From Streptomyces mayonensis (GTDB taxonomy: Bacteria > Actinomycetota > Actinomycetes > Streptomycetales > Streptomycetaceae): a stretch of 64,000 nucleotides of DNA. Below, one piece after another: positions 33,935 through 41,994 of the stretch. Under the pieces are notes generated by a model that saw nothing but the letters and a program-made list of their open reading frames with translations, was not told the DNA's origin and did no database searches. The translations under genes were made by a program, and so were the position numbers. Where the stretch lies: NCBI RefSeq assembly GCF_018982965.1, contig NZ_JACBYP010000031.1, forward strand, positions 1 to 64,000. The letters are read 5' to 3'. Position 1 is the stretch's first letter; each line of letters starts with the position of its first letter.

Positions 33935-34105
33935 ATGCAGAACTCTGCCGAGCTGGACATCACTCCGGCGCTCGAGCTGGGCATGCAGGAGCTGGAGGCC
34001 ATGGAGGCCCCGGGCTTCTGGTCCGTGACCGGTTACATCAGCGGCGCGGGTGCCGGCGGTGCCGTCACGTACAGCATCGTCGCTTCCGTCATCGCGACGA
34101 CCTGA
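33935..34105 (+). CDS. Daptide-type precursor peptide 1
   Basis: 56 residues from ATG 33935 behind GGGGGAAAAGG. The leader contains LELGMQELEAMEAPGFWS, shared without change with precursor 2. If cleavage is after MEAP (26-residue leader), the core has 30 residues: hydrophobic, Gly/Ala/Val-rich, with four Ser and four Thr, one Trp at position 3, no Cys and no charge, ending ATT. The C-terminal Thr is the residue converted to the dimethyl-diaminopropane end in daptides. Absence of Cys rules out lanthionine despite the LanKC gene nearby. Cleavage position is inferred. Confidence 0.9.
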   Translation: MQNSAELDITPALELGMQELEAMEAPGFWSVTGYISGAGAGGAVTYSIVASVIATT

Positions 34106-34169
34106 TAACCGGAGACCGGATATCGGGAGGCCGGACAACCGGGGACCGGACAACCGGAGACCGGTTATC
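34104..34169 (+). repeat. Repeats and long stem between the precursor genes
   Basis: GATAACCGG (34104-34112, overlapping the stop codon of precursor 1) is complementary to CCGGTTATC (34161-34169). Between them lie units of about 15 bp, such as GACAACCGGGGACCG and GACAACCGGAGACCG. The structure may set mRNA stability or the ratio of the two precursors. Confidence 0.55.
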
Positions 34170-34212
34170 GGGCCGGAAATCCAACGAGCTGATGGAAAGG
34201 AGGTGTTGAACA

Positions 34213-34383
34213 ATGCAGGACATCTTCGAGGAGAACGCCACCGACGCGCTCGAGCTGGGCATGCAGGAGCTGGAGGCCATGGAGGCCCCGGGCTTCTGGT
34301 CCAACTTCAAGGACGGTGTGGTCGTCTCGGTCGCCGCCAGCGCCGTCTACGGCGGTGTGGCTTCCGCGGTCGCCGTCACCTGA
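34213..34383 (+). CDS. Daptide-type precursor peptide 2
   Basis: 56 residues from ATG 34213 with a near-perfect ribosome site AAAGGAGG nine bases upstream, stronger than that of precursor 1. The 26-residue leader again ends LELGMQELEAMEAP. The 30-residue core begins GFWSNFKDG and ends AVAVT: no Cys, one Lys, one Asp, four Ser and a single Thr at the C-terminus. Aligned with precursor 1, the core keeps G1, F2, W3, S4, Y20, S25, A28 and T30, which marks likely modification or recognition sites. The two peptides may act as a pair. Confidence 0.9.
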   Translation: MQDIFEENATDALELGMQELEAMEAPGFWSNFKDGVVVSVAASAVYGGVASAVAVT

Positions 34384-34417
34384 TCCCGCCCACGCGGGGA
34401 ACGACCGCACAGGTGAA

Positions 34418-34460
34418 CCCCCGCCCCGGAAGGAAGGCTCGTTTCCTTCCGGGGCGGGGG
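34418..34460 (+). terminator. 18-bp hairpin downstream of the precursor genes
   Basis: CCCCCGCCCCGGAAGGAA (34418-34435) pairs perfectly with 34443-34460 around a 7-nt loop. It is the longest stem in the window. Sitting between precursors and exporter genes, it should raise precursor mRNA levels relative to downstream genes, as is common in RiPP operons. Confidence 0.85.
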
Positions 34461-34510
34461 GCCGGTTCCCGGCCGTTGGACGCCACCGGGACGACTGAGA
34501 AGGAATTGCC

Positions 34511-34582
34511 ATGCCAAGAAATCACGGTCCGATCGCCTGTGTGTGCCGCATCGCTGTGAACTCCCGCACGGAGAAAGTATGA
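34511..34582 (+). CDS. Possible 23-residue leader ORF coupled to the ABC transporter
   Basis: ATG 34511 follows AGAAGGAATT at good spacing, and the frame ends TGA at 34580-34582, overlapping the ABC ATG (ATGA). The peptide begins MPRNHGPIACVCRIAV and is basic with two Cys. It may be a translational-coupling leader for the exporter genes. It does not resemble the precursors. No homologue is known to me. Confidence 0.35.
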   Translation: MPRNHGPIACVCRIAVNSRTEKV

Positions 34583-35316
34583 GTAGTGCCGTCGTAGCAG
34601 ACTTCCGAGGCCTGACCAAACGCTTCGGTGCGTTCACGGCGGTCGAGGACGTCACGTTCGAGGTCCCCGCCGGACGCATCGTCGGCCTGCTCGGCCGCAA
34701 CGGCGCAGGGAAGACCACTTCGCTGCGCATGCTGCTGGGCCTCACCGCGCCGACCGCCGGAAGCGCCACCGTCTTCGGCAAGCCGTACGCCGAACTCCCC
34801 GACGCCGCCCACCGGATCGGCGTCAGCATGGACGGCATCGGCGCGACACCGGGCGTGACCGGCCGCCGCGACCTCCAGATCTGGGCCAGGATGCTCGGAC
34901 TGCCGCGCCGGCGCGTGGACGAGGTGCTGGAGCGCGTCGGTCTCGGCGACCGTGCCGACAAGCAGCTCAAGGGCTTCTCCACCGGCATGAAGCAGCGTCA
35001 CGCGCTGGCGTCCGCGCTGCTCGCCGACCCCGAGCTGCTGGTCCTGGACGAACCCGCCAACGGCCTCGACCCGGACGGCATCCGATGGCTGCGCACCTTC
35101 CTGCGGTCCCTCGCCGACGAGGGCCGCACCATCCTGCTGTCCAGCCACCTGCTCGCCGAGGTGGAGCAGACGGTGGACGACGTGGTGATCCTGCAGAAGT
35201 CCCTGCGCTACTGCGGACCCCTCACCGAGCTCACCTCGGACGGCCGGTACAGCCTCGAGGACCGCTTCTTCGAGCTCGCCGAGTCGACCGGAACCGGAGA
35301 AGCCGCCCATGCGTAA
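34579..35316 (+). CDS. ABC transporter ATP-binding protein (daptide export/immunity)
   Basis: 245 residues. Walker A is GLLGRNGAGKTTSLRM, the signature motif is diverged to KGFSTGMKQRHALA, Walker B is LLVLDEPANGLDPDG and the switch is LLSSHLLAEVEQ. It is of the DrrA/CcmA-like drug and bacteriocin exporter class. With the permease that follows (8-bp overlap) it forms the MpaT-type transporter of daptide clusters, probably exporting or expelling the mature peptide. Confidence 0.9.
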   Translation: MSSAVVADFRGLTKRFGAFTAVEDVTFEVPAGRIVGLLGRNGAGKTTSLRMLLGLTAPTAGSATVFGKPYAELPDAAHRIGVSMDGIGATPGVTGRRDLQIWARMLGLPRRRVDEVLERVGLGDRADKQLKGFSTGMKQRHALASALLADPELLVLDEPANGLDPDGIRWLRTFLRSLADEGRTILLSSHLLAEVEQTVDDVVILQKSLRYCGPLTELTSDGRYSLEDRFFELAESTGTGEAAHA

Positions 35317-36055
35317 CCTCATAGCCGCCGAATGGTCCAAGGTGTTCACCGGACGCGCCTGGTGGTCGATGGCCCTCATCGGAGTGTTCCTGGGGATCCT
35401 GGCGAGCAGCGGATTCGTCGCCCAGGCCGAGGAGGACATCGCCAAGGGCGTGACGACCGTCGAGGCCGTCACCGACCAGGTGGTCCGCTCCTGGTTCATG
35501 CTGTTGCTCTTCTCCGCCCTGCTCGGAGCGGTCCTCGTCACCAGGGAGTACAACTCCGGGTCCATCGGCAGGTCCGTGCTGCTGAGCGGCGGACGCGGCC
35601 GCCTGCTGGGCGCGAAGCTGCTCGTGGGCACCGGTACGGGCGTCCTGTTCGCCCTGCTCGCCACGGGACTGGCCGCCGCGTCCCCGGTGGTGTTCCTCTC
35701 GGCCTCCACCGGCCTCGAACCCGCCTGGACCCGTGAGACGACGCTGACCCTGGTGGGCGTCTTCACGGTCACCGTGCTGGGCGCTCCCTGGGGGGTGCTG
35801 CTCGGCTGGATCATCCGCAACCAGACCGCCGCGGTGGCGACGCTGCTCGGTCTGACGCTCTTCGTCGACGAGGCGCTGCTGCGGCTGCTGCCCTCCGTCG
35901 GCAGATTCACCGTGACGATCGCGATGAGCTCGGTCTACCGGGACGGCAAGCCCGAACTGCTGTCGGTGCCCGTCGCCCTGCTCGTCATCGGCGTCTGGCT
36001 GGCCGTGGCCGGCTACGCCGCCCGCAGGCTGTTCCTCACCCGGGACGTCGTATGA
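35309..36055 (+). CDS. ABC transporter permease (daptide export/immunity)
   Basis: 248 residues with six hydrophobic helices. The start MRNLIAAEWSKVFTGRAWW is typical of ABC-2 type permeases, and LLGAVLVTREYNSGSI is the conserved segment before helix three. It overlaps the ATPase gene by 8 bp and the metalloprotease gene by 4 bp, so all three are co-translated. It should form a homodimer with the ATPase to move the hydrophobic peptide across the membrane. Confidence 0.88.
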   Translation: MRNLIAAEWSKVFTGRAWWSMALIGVFLGILASSGFVAQAEEDIAKGVTTVEAVTDQVVRSWFMLLLFSALLGAVLVTREYNSGSIGRSVLLSGGRGRLLGAKLLVGTGTGVLFALLATGLAAASPVVFLSASTGLEPAWTRETTLTLVGVFTVTVLGAPWGVLLGWIIRNQTAAVATLLGLTLFVDEALLRLLPSVGRFTVTIAMSSVYRDGKPELLSVPVALLVIGVWLAVAGYAARRLFLTRDVV

Positions 36056-37725
36056 GCCGTGGCCGGGCGAGGCCGGGCGCGACGCTGACGCCCGAGCGGT
36101 CGAGCGCCCTCCTGGAGCGACCGCGGCTGGCCCCCGACGTGCAGCTCCACGAGCCGATCGCCGACGACGCGCCCTGGGTCGTCCAGCGCGGCTCGCAGCA
36201 GTACATCCGGGTGGGGGCCGACATGGTCCGGCTGCTGCGCGTCCTGGACGGGGAGCGCGACCGTACGCGCCTGGTGGAGACGCTGGGGGCGCCCTGGACG
36301 GAGGAGGCCGTCGAGCAGGCGGTCGAGAGCCTGCACCGGATGCGCCTGCTGGAGGACGGGCAGACGCCCCGGCGCGGCAACACCTGGTTCAAGTTCGTTC
36401 CGCCGCTGACGTTCCAGTTCACCGTGGTCAAGCCGGAGCGGATGCTCGCCGCGCTCGTGCCGCTGCTGAGGCTCGTGGCCAACCGGGGCGGCGCGGTCCT
36501 CGCGGCCGTCCTCGTCCTGGGCGGCCTGCTGTCCCTCGCGTTGCAGGCACCGCAGCTCCGGCAGGCGCTGGGCTCCCCCCTTCCGCTGGGCGTCCTCTTC
36601 GGGGTCGCCTGCGCCTCGGTCGTCGCGACCGCACTGCACGAGATGGGCCATGGAGCGGTCCTCGCCCACCACGGGGGGCGCCCCAGCCGGATGGGAGTGA
36701 TGCTCTTCTACCTGACGCCCGCGTTCTTCTGCGACGTCTCCGACGGCTGGCGGCTGCCCCGCCGGGAACAGCGCGTCCAGGTGGCGCTCGCCGGCGTGGT
36801 GACGCAGATGGTCATCGCCGGCTCGGCGGCGCTCGGGGCGCTCGCGGTCGGCGCTGCGTCCGGTGACTCCGGCCTGCGCGACGGCATGCTGGTGTTCGCC
36901 GTCTCCACCTGTGTGACGGGCCTGCTCAACCTGCTGCCGCTCGTCAAGCTCGACGGCTACATCGCGCTCATGACCCATCTGGACGTCTCGCACCTGCGGG
37001 ACCGGACGATGACCGACGCGCGCCGCTTCCTGGCGAGGGTCCTCTTCGGCGGCCGGTACGTGCGGGAGCTGCCCGGGCTGCGGTGGTCCGTGCCGTTCGG
37101 CCTCGCCTCCATGGTGTTTCCGGTCTACCTCATCGCGATGGCGTTCACGCTGTGGCTCGACATCCTCCAGGGGATGGGCCTCATCGGCGCGACCCTGGTG
37201 CTGATCGGCGTCGTCTACCTCGCCTACCGCCTCTTCAACGGCACACGGCTGCTGTTGCGCGAGGCGCGCACGGCCGGCGCCCGGATGTGGCGCGTGTGCG
37301 TCGTCGGGCTGCTGGCCACCGCCGCGGCCGGTGCGGTGCTGACGACGGTCACCGTGCCGTACACGGTCACCGGCGGCTACGTCGTCGAGGACGGCCGGGC
37401 CTCACTCGTACTGTCGGACGCGGCCGACCTGGACGCGGTCACACCGGGCACGCAGGTCACGCTGTACCGGCGTGGAATGGTGACGCGCACCGAGATCGGT
37501 TCCGCGACCGTGGGGCGGGGACCGGCCGAGAAGGACGTCGCCCCGCTCTCCGCCTTCGTACCGGTGAGGGAGGGCGACTCCCTCCCCGTACCCGCCGTGC
37601 TGCTTCCGCTGTCCGTCTCCGCCACGGCTGAGGCCGACGGCATCGGGACGGCTCGCGTGGCGGTCGGCAGCCGCCCCCTGGGCGAATGGCTCTACCTCTC
37701 GTACATCGCCCCGGCCGCTCGCTGA
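36052..37725 (+). CDS. Daptide intramembrane metalloprotease with PqqD/RRE-like N-terminus (M50, MpaP-like)
   Basis: 557 residues. Residues ~10-110 look like a PqqD-type winged domain (LAPDVQLHEPI...DMVRLLRVLDG). Then come about ten membrane helices with the zinc motif HEMGHG (about residue 198) and the distal LVKLDGYIALM, the two halves of an M50 site-2-type active site. In daptide clusters this protein (MpaP) is thought to cut the leader, inside or at the membrane. The PqqD part could bind the leader directly. The C-terminal ~150 residues are an external beta-rich domain. Confidence 0.88.
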   Translation: MSRGRARPGATLTPERSSALLERPRLAPDVQLHEPIADDAPWVVQRGSQQYIRVGADMVRLLRVLDGERDRTRLVETLGAPWTEEAVEQAVESLHRMRLLEDGQTPRRGNTWFKFVPPLTFQFTVVKPERMLAALVPLLRLVANRGGAVLAAVLVLGGLLSLALQAPQLRQALGSPLPLGVLFGVACASVVATALHEMGHGAVLAHHGGRPSRMGVMLFYLTPAFFCDVSDGWRLPRREQRVQVALAGVVTQMVIAGSAALGALAVGAASGDSGLRDGMLVFAVSTCVTGLLNLLPLVKLDGYIALMTHLDVSHLRDRTMTDARRFLARVLFGGRYVRELPGLRWSVPFGLASMVFPVYLIAMAFTLWLDILQGMGLIGATLVLIGVVYLAYRLFNGTRLLLREARTAGARMWRVCVVGLLATAAAGAVLTTVTVPYTVTGGYVVEDGRASLVLSDAADLDAVTPGTQVTLYRRGMVTRTEIGSATVGRGPAEKDVAPLSAFVPVREGDSLPVPAVLLPLSVSATAEADGIGTARVAVGSRPLGEWLYLSYIAPAAR

Positions 37726-37767
37726 CCCGCCCTCACCGGACCGAGAAAACAGGACTCCATCGGCATC

Positions 37768-40554
37768 ATGGACATCATCCGGCATCTGCACTTCTGCCCG
37801 CCCGGTACGCCGTTCTTCGACCTGCCGGCCCGGTCGGCCGCGGCGGAGGACGACTTCTCCCTCGTCCACGACGCACTGCCCGAGGGCTGGAGCCGTGCGC
37901 CGGGCAGCGAATGGGTGGTGCTGTCCCCGCCCGGCGTGACCCTGCCGCGGCAGGGCTGGAAGATCCATGTCTCGGCGACCCTGGAGAACGCCGGCCGCGT
38001 CCTCGACGTGGTGGCGAAGTACTGCCTCACCGAGCGGGTGATGTTCAAGTTCATCGGCAGCCGGGACCTGCTCCAGCGGCGCAACAGCAAGTACGGCGAC
38101 CGCAGCGGCAGTGGCAAGTTCGTCACCGTCTACCCGCTCGACGACCAGCACTTCGAGCGGATCCTGCACGAACTCGGCGACCTGCTGGACGGCGAGAGCG
38201 GACCGTACATCCTCAGTGACCTCAGATGGCGCTCCGGCCCGCTCTACGTCCGCTACGGGGGCTTCGTCCTGCAGGCGGTGCGGTCCGAGTCGGGCGAGCT
38301 GATCCACTGCATCGAGGACCCCGACGGCCGGCTGGTCCCCGACCGGCGCGGCCCGGGGTTCCGGCCGCCCGAGTGGGTGACCTTGCCCGCCTGTCTGGCC
38401 GAGGCGGTCGCCGCCCGCAACGCGGGCACGCTCCGGGACTTCCCGTACCGGGTCACCAAGGCGGTGCACTTCTCCAACGGCGGCGGGGTGTACCGGGGGA
38501 CGGACACCCGGGACGGCACCGAGGTCCTGCTGCGCGAGGCCCGCCCGCACGCCGGCCTCGACGCGGAAGGGCGCGACGCCGTCGCCCGCCACGAACAGGA
38601 GCACTGGGCGCTGCGCCGGCTCACCGGGCTGCCCTGCATCCCCCGGCTGATCGACTACCGCAAGGGCCACGAACACTACTTCCTGGTCCGGGAGTACGTG
38701 GAGGGGACGGCGCTCTCCAGGGAACTCGTCCGGCGCAACCCGTTGCTGAAGGCCGTCGGTTCCGCGGCGGACGTCGCCGAGTACACCGCGTGGGCCCTGG
38801 ACCTGCTCGACCAGATCGAGCGGGGGATCGACGCCATGCACGACCGCGGTGTCGTCTTCGCCGACCTGCACCCGGGGAACATCCTGGTCCGGCCCGACGG
38901 CCGGGTCGTCTTCATCGACTTCGAGACGGCCGGCACACCGGACGCCACGACCGTGCAGACCATGGGCGCGGTCGGTTTCGTCGCCCCGGCCGGGTACACC
39001 GGACGTGCCATCGACCGCTACGCGCTGGGCTGTCTGCGGCTCGCGCTCTTCGCCCCGCAGGTGGCCGTGCTGCCCTGGGGCCCCGAGAAGGCGGACCAGC
39101 TGATCGACGTCATCACCTCCTACTATCCGGTGCCCGAGGACTTCGCGGAGCGCGTCCACCACGATCTGGAACCGGTGTCGGATGTGTCGGGTGCCGGGGG
39201 CGGTGGTGGCGTCGAGCGGCGCGTGGAGCCGGTGTCGGATGTGGCGGGTACTGAGGCTGGTGGTGGTGCCGAGCGGCGTGTGGAGCCGGTGTCGGATGTG
39301 GCGGGTACTGAGGCTGGTGGTGGTGCCGAGCGGTGCGTGGAGCCGGTGTCGGATGTGGCGGGTACTGAGGCTGGTGGTGGTGCCGAGCCGCGCACGGGGC
39401 CGGTGTGGAGCGTGCCCGGTCCGGACGAACGGCTCGGTCTGCTGCGGTCGTTGGCCGACGGTCTGCTCGCGACCGCCCAGCCGGGCCGGGACGACCGGCT
39501 GTTCCCGGGCGACGCCGAACAGTTCTTCACGCCGGAGGGCGGACTCGGCCTCGCCCACGGCGCCGCCGGAGTGCTGTGGGCCCTCGCCGAGTCGGGCGTC
39601 CGGGTGCCCGGGGAGCACCTCGACTGGCTCGCCGGCCGGGCGCACGCCCTCGAGAACCCGCGGCCCGGTCTCTACGACGGACTGGGCGGCATCGCGTACG
39701 TCCTGGACCGGCTCGGCCGCGAAGCCGACGCCCGCGAACTCCTTGGCCGGATCGTCGAGTCACCCCTGGACGACCTCGGCCACAGCCTCCACGGCGGCCT
39801 CGCCGGCGTCGGGCTGACCCTGCTGCACTTCGCCGGGACCACCGGCGACGGCGACCTGCTGGACCGGGCGGGCCGGATCGCCGAGCGGGTCGCCGACGGC
39901 GCCACGCCGGCCCCCGAAGGGCCGGGAAAGGGCACGGGCGCCGGATTGCTGCGCGGAGCGTCGGGCGGTGCCCTGTTCCTGCTCCGCCTGTACGAACGGA
40001 CCGGGGACACCGCCCTGCTGGACCACACCGCGGCGGCACTGCGGCGCGACCTCGCCGAGTTCGGCTGGACACCGGGGTCGCCGTTCGCGGACGGCACCAC
40101 GGGACGCCTGCCGCTGATCGGGTCCGGCAGCGGCGGTACGGGCATGGTGCTGCACGACCTCCTCACGCACCTCCCGGACACCGAGCTGGCCCAGGCGCGC
40201 GACGCCGTCCTCGCGGCGACGGAACTGCCCTTCGTCGCTCAGGCGGGTCTGCTCAGCGGGCGGGCGGGCGTCATCATGACGCGCGCCCGCCTGACGAACG
40301 CGGTGGGCCGCGGGGACACGTGCGGCGACCCGGACCTGCCGGCCCGCCCGGAGCCCGCCCCCGCCACGGATCCCGTGCAGCACCGGCACGTGGCGGGACT
40401 CGGCCTCAACGCCGTCCGCCACCGGGGCGCTCCCGCCTTCCTGGGGCAGGAGTCCCTGCGGATCTCGTCCGACCTGGCGACCGGCACCGCCGGTGTGCTC
40501 CTCGCGCTCGGCGCCGCATGGAGCGGCGGCCGCTGCCGACTGCCGTTCCTCTGA
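37768..40554 (+). CDS. Class III lanthionine synthetase-like protein (LanKC)
   Basis: 928 residues with lyase, kinase and cyclase-like parts. The N-terminal ~200 residues match LanKC lyase regions (FKFIGSRDLLQRRNSKYGDR; GKFVTVYPLD). The kinase (residues ~230-460) has the Lys region and the catalytic VVFADLHPGNILV and FIDFETAG. The LanC-like barrel (from ~550) has GLAHGAAGVLWAL and LYDGLGGIAYVLD but no Cys/His zinc ligands, as in class III. Such enzymes phosphorylate and eliminate Ser/Thr to dehydro-residues. Neither precursor has Cys, so no thioether ring can form; a dehydratase role is inferred. A repeat-rich linker joins kinase and cyclase. Confidence 0.9.
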   Translation: MDIIRHLHFCPPGTPFFDLPARSAAAEDDFSLVHDALPEGWSRAPGSEWVVLSPPGVTLPRQGWKIHVSATLENAGRVLDVVAKYCLTERVMFKFIGSRDLLQRRNSKYGDRSGSGKFVTVYPLDDQHFERILHELGDLLDGESGPYILSDLRWRSGPLYVRYGGFVLQAVRSESGELIHCIEDPDGRLVPDRRGPGFRPPEWVTLPACLAEAVAARNAGTLRDFPYRVTKAVHFSNGGGVYRGTDTRDGTEVLLREARPHAGLDAEGRDAVARHEQEHWALRRLTGLPCIPRLIDYRKGHEHYFLVREYVEGTALSRELVRRNPLLKAVGSAADVAEYTAWALDLLDQIERGIDAMHDRGVVFADLHPGNILVRPDGRVVFIDFETAGTPDATTVQTMGAVGFVAPAGYTGRAIDRYALGCLRLALFAPQVAVLPWGPEKADQLIDVITSYYPVPEDFAERVHHDLEPVSDVSGAGGGGGVERRVEPVSDVAGTEAGGGAERRVEPVSDVAGTEAGGGAERCVEPVSDVAGTEAGGGAEPRTGPVWSVPGPDERLGLLRSLADGLLATAQPGRDDRLFPGDAEQFFTPEGGLGLAHGAAGVLWALAESGVRVPGEHLDWLAGRAHALENPRPGLYDGLGGIAYVLDRLGREADARELLGRIVESPLDDLGHSLHGGLAGVGLTLLHFAGTTGDGDLLDRAGRIAERVADGATPAPEGPGKGTGAGLLRGASGGALFLLRLYERTGDTALLDHTAAALRRDLAEFGWTPGSPFADGTTGRLPLIGSGSGGTGMVLHDLLTHLPDTELAQARDAVLAATELPFVAQAGLLSGRAGVIMTRARLTNAVGRGDTCGDPDLPARPEPAPATDPVQHRHVAGLGLNAVRHRGAPAFLGQESLRISSDLATGTAGVLLALGAAWSGGRCRLPFL
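39169..39396 (+). repeat. Four 57-bp tandem repeats inside the LanKC gene
   Basis: Copies at 39169-39225, 39226-39282, 39283-39339 and 39340-39396, the last three nearly identical. They encode the 19-residue unit EPVSDVAGTEAGGGAERRV in the linker between kinase and cyclase domains. Being in frame, copy number could change without breaking the protein. Confidence 0.9.
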
Positions 40555-40639
40555 CCGTCCTTCGGAGGGCGCTCCCGGCCGGGGCCGCCCTCCCCGCTCC
40601 CGTGCGTCCGCCCCGTCGTCTCCCGGCAGGAACCTCTTG

Positions 40640-41938
40640 ATGATCGACTTCTTGGCCACCCTCGACCCCGGCAACGGACTGGCGGAGAAGTCCGGGATGC
40701 TTCCCCCCTCGCTGCCCGCCGACCCACTGTGGAAGGCCCTCGTCAGGCTCTCCTGCGGCGCCGACCGCGCCGAGAACGCCGCGCAGGCGCTGTCGCCGCG
40801 GGTGGTCGGCGCGTACGGGTACTCGCGCATGGACGCCCTGGTGCGCGGCGCCGGGGAGGCGGTGGAACGGTACGCACTCTTCCCGCGGCCCGGGTCGCTC
40901 CCGGGTGCCGTCCGGGCCGCCCCGAGCGCCCTCGGCGCCCGCGCACTGGACTTTGCCGGCCCCGGTGTCGCCCTCGGCGACGGGCGGCGCACGGAGCGGC
41001 CCCTGACGTGGTATCCGGCACGGCGGCTGCGGGACGGCGCCGAGATCCTGGTCCCGGCGGGTCTGGTCGACTACCCCGCGCCCGCCGAGGAGGCGGAGGG
41101 CTTCGACCCGGGCCCCTCCGGAGCGGCGTCCGGCCAGGGGTACGACATGGCACTGCGCTCGGCCCTGCTGGAGACGGTCGAACGGGACGCGCTCCTCGTC
41201 GCATGGGAACGCCGGCTGCGTCCGATGCGCGTCGACGTCGGCGCCGTCGAGGCCGGCCGGGTGCGCAGGGGCAGGGAGAACGTGCACTGGCGGAGCCTGC
41301 TGAAGCTGTGGGAGACCGCCCGGGAGGCCGGGCTCGTACCGGTCCTGGCGGATCTGCCGACCGGAACGTCCGGCGTGGTCTGCACCGTGGGGGTGGTCAT
41401 CGACGAGACGGGCCCGCAGCCGCTGGCGACCGTCGGCTGCAACGCCACGGACCAGGTCGGCTGGAGCATGCTCGGGGCCCTGCAGGAGGCGCTCCAGATA
41501 CGCTCGGCGGTGGTGAACCAGCGCGAGAGCCACGGCTACGGCGAAGCCCCGGCAGAGATCAGCGACGACGACGACCGGCTGCGGTACGTCGCGTCCCGGC
41601 AGTGCTTCGACCTCGTCAGCGAGTGGGTCGGCGGTTTCGGAGAGGCCCGGGCCCCCCGCACGACGCGGCCGGTGACGACCTCCGCCCTCCTGCAGGGCCT
41701 GCTCGCCGACGGCGCCGACCCGCTCGCCGTCGATCTGACCGGCCGGCTTCCGGACGCCCTGCGGGAGATGGGCTGGGCCGCGGTCAAGGTCGTCCCGGCC
41801 GGTTACCAGCAGTTGCGGATGGCGGAGTCCCACGAGTTCAGCTGGAACACCGATCGGTTGCGGACGGCCGAGGCCAGGACGGGCCTGGCCGCCGCACCGG
41901 GGACCGCGCCCCGGAGCCGCCCCCACCCCCTGCCCTGA
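40640..41938 (+). CDS. YcaO-domain cyclodehydratase or thioamide synthetase with C-terminal PxPxP motif
   Basis: 432 residues from ATG 40640. The ATP-binding YcaO core is seen in GAYGYSRMDALVRGAGEAVERYAL, GYDMALRSALLETVERDALL and MLGALQEALQIRS, the E.x.x.E and Q/R motifs that hold Mg-ATP. The protein ends PHPLP, the PxPxP tail typical of azoline-forming YcaO enzymes. YcaO proteins phosphorylate backbone amides to make azolines, thioamides or amidines. No E1-like or Ocin-ThiF partner and no TfuA gene is present nearby, and the cores lack Cys, so the likely targets are Ser/Thr (oxazolines) or a plain amide. The MpaB-like RRE protein could supply substrate recognition. Confidence 0.9.
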   Translation: MIDFLATLDPGNGLAEKSGMLPPSLPADPLWKALVRLSCGADRAENAAQALSPRVVGAYGYSRMDALVRGAGEAVERYALFPRPGSLPGAVRAAPSALGARALDFAGPGVALGDGRRTERPLTWYPARRLRDGAEILVPAGLVDYPAPAEEAEGFDPGPSGAASGQGYDMALRSALLETVERDALLVAWERRLRPMRVDVGAVEAGRVRRGRENVHWRSLLKLWETAREAGLVPVLADLPTGTSGVVCTVGVVIDETGPQPLATVGCNATDQVGWSMLGALQEALQIRSAVVNQRESHGYGEAPAEISDDDDRLRYVASRQCFDLVSEWVGGFGEARAPRTTRPVTTSALLQGLLADGADPLAVDLTGRLPDALREMGWAAVKVVPAGYQQLRMAESHEFSWNTDRLRTAEARTGLAAAPGTAPRSRPHPLP

Positions 41939-41994
41939 GCAGGAACGTTTCACAAGTCGAGTTTCGCGCATCAGCAGAAGGAGAGACCTCACTC

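Noticed and set aside
33881..34213. Minus-strand frame across the precursor genes
   Set aside because: Built from the repeat region and antisense to both precursors; no ribosome site or homology.
37768..40554. Zinc-dependent LanM or LanL type cyclase
   Set aside because: The cyclase-like part lacks the Cys-Cys-His ligands and the N-terminus is of LanKC type, so class III is the better call.
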